Source: a virus. Taken from it: a DNA stretch of 23,714 bases. This document shows positions 1 through 6,313 of this stretch, one piece after another. Numbering within the stretch: position 1 is the first letter of the stretch; the number at the start of each line of letters is the position of its first letter. The translations under genes and the position numbers were made by a program. The notes beneath the pieces were generated by a model. The model saw only the letters and a list, made by a program, of their open reading frames with translations. It was not told the DNA's origin and did not search any database. The DNA lies in the IMG/VR virus record IMGVR_UViG_3300027754_000445, positions 1 to 23,714 of that record; one strand, written 5' to 3'.

Positions 1-666
1 CCGACGCCGGCCATGGTGTTTGGCACCGTCGTGCATAGCCTTGTCCTGGAGCCCGAGCGGCCTGCGTTCGCGGTCAAATATCTGAACTGGGCCAGCAAAG
101 AGGGCAAGGCCGAGCGCGAGCGCCTCGAGGCAACCGGGCTGCCGATCCTGTCGGAAGCTGACGGCGACCGCGCAACCGCGATTCGCGACGCGCTTTGGTC
201 CAATGCAGTGATCGCAGAGATGCTTGAGGCCGCTGCAAAAGAGCAGGTGATGCTTTGGGATCAGCACGGCGTGAAGTGCAAAGCCAAGGCCGATGCGATC
301 GGAGACGGCATCGTCATCGACCTCAAGACCACGATCGATGCCGGCATTAAGGATTTCGGGCGCTCGGTGGCGACGTTCTCATACCATCTCCAGGCTGCTC
401 ACTACCTTGACGGCTATAGAGCGACGCGCGGCGGCGCGGCTGATTTTATCTTCATCGCCGTCGAGTCTGCCGCACCGCATGCGTTCGCGCTTTACCGCCT
501 CGATCACGAAACGCTGGCAGCCGGTGCGCGCGAAATGAAACGCGCTGCGGCCGTGTATCGCGACTGCATGCAATCAGGCAACTGGCCCGGATACGAGGCG
601 GGCATTGCAACCCTGGCACTGCCCAGATGGGCCATGCCGGCCGACGAGTGGAGCGACGCGGCGTAG
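1..666 (+). CDS. RecE-like PD-(D/E)XK exonuclease (DUF3799/YqaJ type), 5'-truncated
   Basis: This is the C-terminal part of a phage recombination exonuclease that would resect double-stranded DNA to leave single strands for annealing. The frame is open from base 1 (PTPAMVFGTVVHSLVLEPE), so the ATG at 13 is internal and the true start lies upstream of the window. The GT-x-x-H signature of RecE/DUF3799 nucleases is at the very start. The active-site core follows: Asp at 292-294 in KADAI, then IVIDLKTT with Asp at 319-321 and Lys at 325-327. A tyrosine/glutamine helix (YHLQAAHYLDGY) comes after it. The next gene encodes a single-stranded DNA-binding protein, the usual partner in such modules. 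The family call is confident. Whether it acts like RecE with an annealase outside the window is inference. Confidence 0.88.
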   Translation, partial: PTPAMVFGTVVHSLVLEPERPAFAVKYLNWASKEGKAERERLEATGLPILSEADGDRATAIRDALWSNAVIAEMLEAAAKEQVMLWDQHGVKCKAKADAIGDGIVIDLKTTIDAGIKDFGRSVATFSYHLQAAHYLDGYRATRGGAADFIFIAVESAAPHAFALYRLDHETLAAGAREMKRAAAVYRDCMQSGNWPGYEAGIATLALPRWAMPADEWSDAA

Positions 667-722
667 CGGTTGCCACGCGCTCCAATAATCAAGAACCGCG
701 AAACGTAAAAAGGAAACCGACC

Positions 723-1289
723 ATGATAATAAACGATGTCAGGCTTGATTGGGTGCACCTCGAAGAGCCGCGGGCGGCGGCAGAGGGCGCGGAGCCGAAA
801 TACTCCATCACGATGATTGTGCCGAAGCAGCACAGGCAACTGCCCGAAATCAAGGCCGCGATGCAGGCGGCGATTGCCGCCAAGTGGAACGGCAAGCCGC
901 CGAAGGGCCTCAGGTCGCCACTGCGCGACGGCGATGCCGTTGACGACACTGGCGAGCGGGTCAAGAGCGCGGAATACACCGACTGCTATTTTATCAGTGC
1001 GGCGAACAAGAAGCCCGTCGAAGTTCTCGCGGGCAAGGATCGCAGCCGCGCCACCAGCGAGCATATGCGGAGCGGAAACTACGCCAGCGTGAAGGTGGGG
1101 TTTTACGGCTACGACACGGCCGGCAACCGCGGAGTCGGCTGCGGTCTGAACGGCGTCTGGATCACACGCCGAGGCGAGCCGTTGGGCGCCGCAAGCGAAC
1201 CCTGGGCTGAGACGACAGAGGCCGAGGACTTTAGCGCGGTTGTGGCAAAAGCCCAGGCCGGTGGGCAGCAGGCTGACGACGTGTTCTGA
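723..1289 (+). CDS. Enc34-type single-stranded DNA-binding protein (DUF2815)
   Basis: A protein of 188 residues predicted to coat single-stranded DNA during phage replication and recombination. The order of conserved segments fits the Enc34/DUF2815 OB-fold family: an N-terminal strand with W and EP, then AKYS-like PKYSITMIVPK, a helix with IKAAMQAAI, LRSPLRDGD, the YFISAANKKP strand, YASVKVGFYGYD, and GVGCGLNGV. It ends in an acidic, flexible tail finishing DDVF, as is common in phage SSBs, where such tails contact partner proteins. I chose the ATG at 723 because AAAAGGAAA at 707-715 sits about 7 bases upstream. An in-frame start at 627 would lie inside the exonuclease gene and add an unconserved, arginine-rich leader. 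A strong hairpin terminator follows the stop. Confidence 0.88.
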   Translation: MIINDVRLDWVHLEEPRAAAEGAEPKYSITMIVPKQHRQLPEIKAAMQAAIAAKWNGKPPKGLRSPLRDGDAVDDTGERVKSAEYTDCYFISAANKKPVEVLAGKDRSRATSEHMRSGNYASVKVGFYGYDTAGNRGVGCGLNGVWITRRGEPLGAASEPWAETTEAEDFSAVVAKAQAGGQQADDVF

Positions 1290-1304
1290 GCGCGCTGAGA
1301 ATAT

Positions 1305-1338
1305 CCCGGCGGCCGGGAAACGGTCGCCGGGGTTCTTT
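1305..1338 (+). terminator. Intrinsic terminator after the ssb gene
   Basis: CCCGGCGGCCG (1305-1315) pairs with CGGTCGCCGGG (1321-1331): an 11-bp stem with one G-U pair and the loop GGAAA. It is followed by GTTCTTT, a short U-rich tail. It starts 15 bases after the ssb stop, so it likely ends or attenuates the exonuclease-ssb transcript. Confidence 0.7.
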
Positions 1339-1357
1339 GCACCAATCCCAGATTGAT

Positions 1358-1954
1358 ATGCCGCTGCGGAAAAACTCAGGCGTTCTTACCAAGAAAGCTA
1401 GCATGGAAATGCTTCGCTGCCGTATCGATGCGAACGTAATCGGCGCGCCCTGGTTGGTGGACGATGTGGATTTCTTCAATTTGATTTGCGGCACCAGTTT
1501 TCATGGCGTCAAGCGGATGAACAATCCGAGCTATCCGAGCGACCCGAGGCATATTCACACCTGCGATTTCGGCGGCGAATGGCGCGAATTTAGCTGGAAC
1601 AAAGCCATCAACGGCGAAGGCAAGCGGCCGTTGCATAAGGTGTTGCGGGATGCGGTGGCGGACGATCTTAGAACCTATCGCAGCGACAACGCGGCGGCCG
1701 GGTGTCAGCAATGCGCCGGCGCGGACGACCTCACGACGGATCACGTAGACCCAACGTTTTTCGACATTGCGGAAGAATTCACAGCATTGGAGCGCGACCT
1801 ACCGCTGTCGCGCGGTGCATCGGGCAGGGGCGCAATCCTGGCAGACCTTGATCAGGAGGCACGATGGATAGCGTTCCACGCCAGCCGCGCGATTTATCAA
1901 GTGCTGTGCCGGTCATGCAATTCGGCAAAGGGCCGCAAGGTGGCCGCGCAATGA
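1358..1954 (+). CDS. HNH-type endonuclease with CxxC...DH...CxxCN zinc-nuclease core
   Basis: A predicted DNA endonuclease of about 198 residues. The C-terminal half carries a treble-clef HNH pattern: C116-x-x-C119, then DH with H129, then C184-x-x-C187-N188 followed by AKGRK. The middle segment (GEWREFSWNKAING, then VLRDAVADDLRTY) resembles the region preceding the HNH core in DUF3223/DCL-type phage nucleases; this part is recognition from memory and less certain. A TTG at 1337 would lengthen it, but that codon lies in the U-tract of the terminator. ATG 1358 lacks a clear ribosome site, and ATG 1403 (AAGAAAG upstream) is a credible alternative that keeps every nuclease residue. The stop overlaps the primase start (ATGA). 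Its place just behind a terminator suits a mobile homing-type nuclease or moron, but no split host gene is visible. Confidence 0.68.
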   Translation: MPLRKNSGVLTKKASMEMLRCRIDANVIGAPWLVDDVDFFNLICGTSFHGVKRMNNPSYPSDPRHIHTCDFGGEWREFSWNKAINGEGKRPLHKVLRDAVADDLRTYRSDNAAAGCQQCAGADDLTTDHVDPTFFDIAEEFTALERDLPLSRGASGRGAILADLDQEARWIAFHASRAIYQVLCRSCNSAKGRKVAAQ

Positions 1955-4272
1955 GCCACACGGTCACAATCATCGACAGCATCAAGCCGGCCGTGATCCG
2001 CAAGAAGTACACGATGACCGATGACGGGATGAAAAAGACCGTGATCGCCAGCATCACGGAAGGCGTCGGCGTCTCGCGCGAGATCACTACGGCGCGCGAA
2101 TTTGCCGACTTGCTTGCCGAGGTCACGGAATCGGAAAGCCTCGTGATCTGTGCCGGCGAATGGATGGGGGCGGACGATAAGCCGTTCCGCATCATTCCCG
2201 AAGAAGAGCTGGCCCGCATTCTCAACAGCCGCGTCGGTGAAGTTGCCGGCGGCGTGATCCATAAGGACGGCAAGCGCATTTCCGCACGCCTCAAGCGCGG
2301 CATTACGCCGTCAGTGTACGCGCTGTTTGACGCCGACAACCCGCCAGGTATGCCGGCGGCTTGGGCTGCAATGGATATCGGCGCCCGGCTGCGGATGTGG
2401 GAAAGCATTTTGCCGGGCATTTCAAGCTGCGAGCGCATCGAACTGCGCGGATCCTCGGCGCGCGTGCGCCGCGAGGGTGAGCCCGGCCAACAGGCCACGC
2501 ACGCATGGATCAAGGTCAGCGACGCCAGCAAGATCGGCTTGATGAAAGCCCACGTGGGCGTCGAGATGGTCAACCGCGGGCTTTCGTTTGCCTTTGAGAA
2601 GCTCAGCCGTAGCCCGAAGACCAAAGGCAAGGTGATCGGGATCGAGCATCGCAGCCTCTTTGACCTGGCGGTGTTCGATACCGGGCGGCTTGTGTTCTGC
2701 GCGCAACCAGATGTCAGCGATGCGCCAGGCTATGTGTGCGACGACGCCGCCATAACGGTTGCCAATGAAGGCGGCGGGATCCTCGATCTATCGTTCCTGA
2801 CAATCCCCAAGCCGAGCGCCCTGCGTGAGTACTGCCGCAACACCGGCATCAAGCTGGAGATCAAAGCGACACCAAACGGCGGCGGCCTGTCGGTCGTATC
2901 GTGTGGCCAACTAAGCGCGACGACTGAAATCACGCGGCGCGGCAGCACGCAGACGCTGGCGGCATGGGTTGACGGGTTGCAGCCGGGTGACAAGTTGAGG
3001 TGCGAGGCGCCGTTTCGCGAGAGCTATTCGGAGGCCGCCTTTATCCGGCTTTCCGACAGCGGACAGCCTTTTATCTACGATGTGGGCAACGGGACGACCT
3101 ACCGAATTGCGGAGGATTGGGGAGACACTGCGGAGGGCGTGGAGGACTTCGAAGAGCCAAATACGGGCAGCACATCGGAGGGTGAACCGAAGCCAAAGGC
3201 TAAGCCCGCCGTCCTCATGCCAGCGGCCGAGTTCCTGGCGCGCTATGTGCCCGCCGACTACATCGTGGACGGCCTCCTGCTGCGCGGCGCCATGTATTCC
3301 CTCACCGCGCCGACAGGCACCGGAAAGACGGCCGTGGCGCTGCTGCTTATGCAGTGCGTGGCCGCAGGCGCGGCATTCTCCGAGCGCGCTGTAGACCCCG
3401 GAGCGGTGCTGTATTGCGCCGGTGAAAACCCCGACGACCTGCGCCACCGCATGATAGCGGCAGCGGACAACGCATTTGGCGGCATCGCGCTAGACCGAAT
3501 GCACGTCTACGAGCCGTCTGGGCCGCAGTCGCTGCTGCAACGGGTAGCGGAGATGAAAGCCTATGCCGAGCGCATCGGCGGCCTGCGGCTGGTCATCGTG
3601 GACACCGCGGCGGCCTTTTTTGAGGGCGACAACGAGAACGACAACACGCAGGCCGGCAACTATGCCCGCGAGCTCCGGGCGGCCCTGTGCAACCTGTCGG
3701 GGCGGCCTGCCGTTATCGTCCTGGCGCATCCCATCAAGCGGCCGGCCAATGCAGCCGACTGCCTCCCGCGCGGTGGTGGCGCCTTCATAGCCGAGGTGGA
3801 CGGCAACCTGACGCTCTGGGGCCAGGACGGCGAGATCGCTCTGCATTGGGCCGGCAAGTTCCGGGGCGCCGAGTTTGCCCCGATCCCGCTTGCGCTCGAG
3901 AGCGTCGAAACATCCAGCGTGAAGGATGCCAAGGGGCGGCCGGTCAAGACGGTGATCGCGCGGGAAGGGCGGCCTGGAGCGGCCGAGGACAAGGAGAGCC
4001 GCCGGCGCCGCGAGATAGAGCAGATCATGATGGCGCTCAGCCGCATCGCGCGAGCGCGCGGCCCTATGCAGTTGGGGCAGGCGGCCGGGCTTTTGACGGA
4101 CGGCGCCAAGGCCGAGCAGCGCAACGAATATCAGGCGGTCGTGGGACATGTCGCCAAGCTCAAGATCGACGGCCTGCTGAGCGACGCCGGCGACGTGATC
4201 GAGATCACCGCGAAGGGCAGGAAATGGGTGGCGGGACTTATTAATTCAGGAGGTAAAAGTGACAAGTTTTAA
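1951..4272 (+). CDS. Primase-helicase: AEP-like primase domain fused to RepA-like hexameric helicase
   Basis: A protein of 773 residues predicted to prime and unwind DNA at the phage origin. Residues about 110-260 look like an archaeo-eukaryotic primase core: ALFDADN with D127/D129 as the metal-binding DxD, THAWIKV with H184, and a late Asp (FDLAVFD, D238 or D243) before GRLVF. Residues about 420-680 form a RecA-fold ATPase of the AAA_25/RepA type: Walker A APTGTGKT (K459, T460), Walker B LRLVIVDT (D551) and the VIVLAHPIKRP segment (H593). The last 90 residues look like a winged helix. I chose ATG 1951 because AAGGTGG at 1937-1943 precedes it and it overlaps the previous stop; ATG 1864 would overlap the nuclease gene by about 90 bases. 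The helicase is certain as a family. The primase call rests on motif spacing only. Confidence 0.85.
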   Translation: MSHTVTIIDSIKPAVIRKKYTMTDDGMKKTVIASITEGVGVSREITTAREFADLLAEVTESESLVICAGEWMGADDKPFRIIPEEELARILNSRVGEVAGGVIHKDGKRISARLKRGITPSVYALFDADNPPGMPAAWAAMDIGARLRMWESILPGISSCERIELRGSSARVRREGEPGQQATHAWIKVSDASKIGLMKAHVGVEMVNRGLSFAFEKLSRSPKTKGKVIGIEHRSLFDLAVFDTGRLVFCAQPDVSDAPGYVCDDAAITVANEGGGILDLSFLTIPKPSALREYCRNTGIKLEIKATPNGGGLSVVSCGQLSATTEITRRGSTQTLAAWVDGLQPGDKLRCEAPFRESYSEAAFIRLSDSGQPFIYDVGNGTTYRIAEDWGDTAEGVEDFEEPNTGSTSEGEPKPKAKPAVLMPAAEFLARYVPADYIVDGLLLRGAMYSLTAPTGTGKTAVALLLMQCVAAGAAFSERAVDPGAVLYCAGENPDDLRHRMIAAADNAFGGIALDRMHVYEPSGPQSLLQRVAEMKAYAERIGGLRLVIVDTAAAFFEGDNENDNTQAGNYARELRAALCNLSGRPAVIVLAHPIKRPANAADCLPRGGGAFIAEVDGNLTLWGQDGEIALHWAGKFRGAEFAPIPLALESVETSSVKDAKGRPVKTVIAREGRPGAAEDKESRRRREIEQIMMALSRIARARGPMQLGQAAGLLTDGAKAEQRNEYQAVVGHVAKLKIDGLLSDAGDVIEITAKGRKWVAGLINSGGKSDKF
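4248..4254 (+). promoter_or_regulatory. Near-perfect Shine-Dalgarno AGGAGGT
   Basis: AGGAGGT lies inside the last codons of the primase-helicase gene, four bases before a GTG at 4259. It is the closest match to the anti-SD consensus that I noticed in the window and supports translation of the repeat-spanning frame that follows. Confidence 0.6.
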
Positions 4273-4582
4273 GAGTTTCGCATTAGAAAAGCTCGGGCAA
4301 GAATGCCGGGCAAAGGTACCTGTTTTTACCCCCCCCTTTGCCCGCCTCTTTGCCCGGGGCAAGAAAACAGGCAAAGCCGGGCAAGGGCCGAAAAGGCTTT
4401 GCCCGCAGCGCGAATTAATTAATGGGAACAATGGCTTAGCTGTTTTGGTTTTGTGCCCGGGGTTTGCCCGGTTTCCCATATCCAGCCGTCCGGGCAAGCG
4501 CCGGGTATTACTTAATACCCGGCCTTTGCCCGGCTGGATGGGCGCGTGTGTTTTAATTATTCCTGCCGCAGGCCCGGCATGA
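4259..4582 (+). CDS. Possible 107-residue ORF spanning the repeat region
   Basis: This reading frame has no recognisable domain, but its borders look like those of a real operon member. A strong Shine-Dalgarno (AGGAGGT) precedes its GTG start, it overlaps the primase stop by 14 bases, and its TGA overlaps the next ATG as ATGA (4579-4582), the same junction type used elsewhere in this operon. The peptide is rich in Gly, Pro, Arg and Lys. It contains FAR repeats where the heptamer TTTGCCCG happens to fall in frame. Other heptamers fall in other frames and on the other strand, so repetition was not selected at the protein level. Translation may exist mainly to couple the downstream gene, or may be coincidental. 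I cannot assign a function. Confidence 0.35.
   Translation: MTSFKSFALEKLGQECRAKVPVFTPPFARLFARGKKTGKAGQGPKRLCPQRELINGNNGLAVLVLCPGFARFPISSRPGKRRVLLNTRPLPGWMGACVLIIPAAGPA
4294..4533. repeat. Cluster of nine TTGCCCG/CGGGCAA heptamers (candidate iteron origin)
   Basis: Nine exact copies of the heptamer occur in 240 bases. Four read CGGGCAA (starting 4294, 4307, 4378, 4491) and five read TTGCCCG (4338, 4350, 4399, 4464, 4526); near-copies lie at 4355-4362 and 4454-4460. Several extend to TTTGCCCGG. Pairs form palindromes such as TTGCCC-G-GGGCAA (4350-4362) and the 9-bp arms GGCAAAGCC (4370-4378) and GGCTTTGCC (4395-4403). AT-rich stretches lie at 4411-4423 and 4551-4561. Dense short repeats with AT-rich DNA, directly after a RepA-like helicase-primase gene, are what an iteron-type replication origin looks like. 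The origin role is inference. This repeat array accounts for the stretch between the primase stop (4272) and the next well-supported start (4579). Confidence 0.6.
4475..4542. repeat. Large interrupted inverted repeat beside the next gene
   Basis: The core CCGGGTATT (4501-4509) and AATACCCGG (4514-4522) form a perfect 9-bp stem with a 4-base loop. Moving outward, CCGGGCAA (4490-4497) pairs with TTGCCCGG (4526-4533), ATCCAG (4480-4485) with CTGGAT (4534-4539), and CCCAT (4475-4479) overlaps an ATGGG (4538-4542), giving about 25 paired bases per arm with small bulges. T-rich TTTTAATTATT follows at 4551. It could be a replication-origin dyad, a protein-binding site, or a terminator-like RNA hairpin. 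Confidence 0.7.
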
Positions 4583-5163
4583 CCCGGCTTCTGGCGCACG
4601 GCCGCACCAAGCCGGCCACCGCCTCCAGCATCACCGAGGCCGAGAGCAGGGCATGGGCCGCCGCCAGCGCCGCCCTCGATCGGGTGGCGGTAGACCTCGA
4701 GCGGACCTGGGGCGTCAACCGCCTACCCGAGCTCGTACCGGCCGACCTGGCCGCTCGCTTCGCGACCGCCCAGGAGCAGTGCGACATGGAGATCGCCGCC
4801 GGCGACATCGAGGCCGCCGCCCAGAAGGCCGCCGCCTTGGCGCGCGGCTGGAAAGCCCTCGACGCCGCCGCCCGCGCGGCAGGCCACCAGCCCAACGACC
4901 TGGGCGCCGTCTGGACCGCATCCGTAGAAGGCCAGGCATTCGCCGTCTGCCTGCATACCGCCGATGTCGGGGCTACCGCCGACCGATATCCCGGCCACAC
5001 CGCTGTGGCGCTTCAGGAGCTGCTGCGGGTGCTGATGGCCCGCGAGGCCGCCATCTACCGCAAAGCCAAGACGCTTTGGCCTGGCGCCGAGATCACCGCC
5101 GCACGTCCCGCATCAACCAAACCGCCCGCCGACTGGAAAGCCGGCGACGCGCTGCCGTTCTGA
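4579..5163 (+). CDS. Hypothetical phage protein
   Basis: A 194-residue protein that I cannot assign. It is alanine-rich and mostly helical in appearance, with no signal peptide or membrane segment. Visible segments are an N-terminal basic stretch (MTRLLAHGRTKP), a long helical middle with many Ala and Glu residues, and a tail ending DWKAGDALPF, an acidic/aromatic end like those used by single-stranded-DNA-associated proteins for partner contacts. The ATG at 4579 was chosen because it forms an ATGA overlap with the upstream frame and because a GTG at 4546 would run through the T-rich end of the inverted repeat. It sits between the primase-helicase and a resolvase-like nuclease, so a role in replication or recombination is plausible but unproven. 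Confidence 0.75.
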   Translation: MTRLLAHGRTKPATASSITEAESRAWAAASAALDRVAVDLERTWGVNRLPELVPADLAARFATAQEQCDMEIAAGDIEAAAQKAAALARGWKALDAAARAAGHQPNDLGAVWTASVEGQAFAVCLHTADVGATADRYPGHTAVALQELLRVLMAREAAIYRKAKTLWPGAEITAARPASTKPPADWKAGDALPF

Positions 5164-5175
5164 GGAGAGGCCACG

Positions 5176-5508
5176 ATGGGCAAAGCCAGCCGAGACAAGG
5201 GCAAACGCGGCGAGCGCGAGGTGGCGCAGCTCCTGCGCGACCACGGCATTCCTGCCCGCCGCGGTGTGCAGTATGCCGGCGGCAACGACAGCCCCGACGT
5301 GATTGGCCTCGACGGCGTGCATATCGAGGTCAAGCGCGCCGAGACGCTTGCGCTCTACCCGGCGCTTGAGCAGGCGCTGACCGACGCCAAGCCGGGCGAC
5401 ATCGCCACGGTCTGGCACCGCCGATCGGGCCGGCGCTGGGTCGTGGTGCTGCACGCCGACGATTTCCTGGCGGTGCTGCGGGCCTCACGAGCAGGGACCG
5501 CAGCATGA
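5176..5508 (+). CDS. Holliday-junction-resolvase-like PD-(D/E)XK nuclease (Hjc-like fold)
   Basis: A 110-residue nuclease predicted to cut branched DNA or recombination intermediates during replication or before packaging. The restriction-endonuclease-like active site is complete: E13 in KRGEREVAQLL, D41 in NDSPDVIG, then the E51-V-K53 strand (HIEVKRAE). The N-terminal KASRDKGKRGE stretch matches archaeal Hjc and phage resolvase-like proteins, and the size is right for the family. A clear ribosome site, GAGGAGAGG, lies just upstream. The stop overlaps the next start as ATGA. Exact substrate specificity cannot be read from sequence; a nicking or general branched-DNA nuclease is the main alternative. 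Confidence 0.8.
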   Translation: MGKASRDKGKRGEREVAQLLRDHGIPARRGVQYAGGNDSPDVIGLDGVHIEVKRAETLALYPALEQALTDAKPGDIATVWHRRSGRRWVVVLHADDFLAVLRASRAGTAA

Positions 5509-5762
5509 GCGCCACCACCCTCTTCGACCAGGCCGCATACGTTCAGCGCGACCGGCAGGCGGCCTACGGCGACGCTAGCAAGGCAATGGCCGCCATCGCG
5601 GCCCGCTGGTCCCTCACGCTGGGCCACCCCGTCACGGCGGCCGAGGTCGTGCTGTGCATGATGGACCTCAAGCTGACGCGCCTGACGCGCGATCCAGGGC
5701 ACCAGGACTCGATCCTCGATCTGGTGGGCTACGCCGCCATCCTGCACGAGGTGACGAAATGA
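5505..5762 (+). CDS. DUF6378 family phage protein
   Basis: An 85-residue protein that fits the DUF6378 pattern: an early R-x-x-x-YG (RQAAYGDA), then AIAARWSLTLGHPVTAAEV, MMDLKLTRL, and the closing HQDSILDLVGYAAIL. The D-S-x-x-D-x-x-GYA ending is the most distinctive part. It is mostly helical and soluble. Proteins of this family are common in phage replication regions, but their biochemical role is not established as far as I know. The helical arrangement with an acidic DS-x-x-D motif recalls all-alpha nucleotide pyrophosphatase folds, which is only a suggestion. It overlaps its neighbours by ATGA at both ends, so it is part of the coupled operon. Confidence 0.72.
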   Translation: MSATTLFDQAAYVQRDRQAAYGDASKAMAAIAARWSLTLGHPVTAAEVVLCMMDLKLTRLTRDPGHQDSILDLVGYAAILHEVTK

Positions 5763-5971
5763 ACGGGCGCGCTTGGACAGCCGACGATGACGCCAAGCTC
5801 CGCATGCTGGCGCGCGGTGGTTACACTGACGGACAAATTGGTAAGGCCATGAAAAGAACCAGAACCTGCGTGCAGAAAAAACGCAACCTTCTGAACGTCA
5901 GCCCAGGCGAGCCGCGGCAGTATCGTGCTATGATGATGCGGATCGCCAAGCGCAGGAAAGCGAGGGCGTGA
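5759..5971 (+). CDS. Small Myb/GcrA-like helix-turn-helix protein
   Basis: A 70-residue basic protein likely to bind DNA. The N-terminal 45 residues read as one three-helix SANT/Myb or GcrA-type unit: W-T-x-D-D-D-A-K-L at the start, then MLARGGYTDGQIGKAM, then RTRTCVQKKR as the recognition helix. The C-terminus is strongly basic (RIAKRRKARA). It begins with an ATGA overlap. Since it lies immediately before the terminase genes, it could regulate late genes or help recognise packaging sites. This is inference from position; the fold call is from the residue pattern only. Confidence 0.72.
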   Translation: MNGRAWTADDDAKLRMLARGGYTDGQIGKAMKRTRTCVQKKRNLLNVSPGEPRQYRAMMMRIAKRRKARA

Positions 5972-6009
5972 TGCCATTCAAAACCGCAGAGGGCACTGAC
6001 CATGGCTGA
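5971..6009 (+). CDS. Possible 12-codon minicistron ahead of the small terminase
   Basis: TGATG joins the end of the HTH gene to an ATG at 5971. The resulting frame encodes MPFKTAEGTDHG and stops at 6007-6009, just past the next gene's ATG (6002). It could keep ribosomes on the message for the terminase gene, or be chance. No upstream ribosome site of its own is needed if reinitiation occurs. Confidence 0.2.
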   Translation: MPFKTAEGTDHG

Positions 6010-6313
6010 TCTCAGCCACAAACAGCGAGGCAAGGGCAAACCCTTCCAGAAGGGCGTCAGCGGCAATCCTGGGGGCCGCCCAGGTGTTTCTGGACCGCTC
6101 AAGGAGATGGCACGCGCCCATACGGCCGAGGCTCTGACGACGCTCGTAGCCGCCCTGGCGGCGAAGGAGAGCCGCACGCGCGTTGCCGCCGCCGAGGCGC
6201 TGCTGGACCGCGGCTGGGGTCGCCCGTCCCAGCACCTCGAACTCGACGCGGGCGACGAGCTGGTCAAGCGCATGAACGATGCCGCGAAAAAGCTGGCGGG
6301 CGATGCTGGCTGA
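6002..6313 (+). CDS. DUF5681 protein, candidate terminase small subunit
   Basis: A 103-residue protein likely to recognise phage DNA for packaging. The N-terminus carries the DUF5681 hallmark, basic and glycine-rich: KPFQKGVSGNPGGRPGV. A helical region follows (AEALTTLVAALAAKES, then RVAAAEALLDRGWGRP). DUF5681 proteins are regularly found directly before large terminases, as here, and are often annotated as small subunits on that basis. A GCAGAGGG ribosome site lies about 8 bases before the ATG. The gene overlaps the large-terminase start. Direct DNA binding is not demonstrated by sequence; the call relies on family plus position. Confidence 0.75.
   Translation: MADLSHKQRGKGKPFQKGVSGNPGGRPGVSGPLKEMARAHTAEALTTLVAALAAKESRTRVAAAEALLDRGWGRPSQHLELDAGDELVKRMNDAAKKLAGDAG

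Noticed and set aside
627-722. Upstream in-frame start for the ssb gene
   Set aside because: It lies inside the exonuclease gene and adds an unconserved Arg-rich leader, while ATG 723 has a good ribosome site.
1864-1950. Earlier ATG for the primase-helicase
   Set aside because: It would overlap the HNH gene through its conserved zinc-cysteine region; ATG 1951 has a better ribosome site and an ATGA junction.
4294-4533. CRISPR-like array
   Set aside because: Repeats are only 7-9 bases, occur in both orientations and have irregular spacing, so it is not a CRISPR.
4246-4599. 117-codon minus-strand frame over the repeat region
   Set aside because: It antisenses the operon, has no clear ribosome site and no link to other genes; openness follows from the GC-rich repeats.
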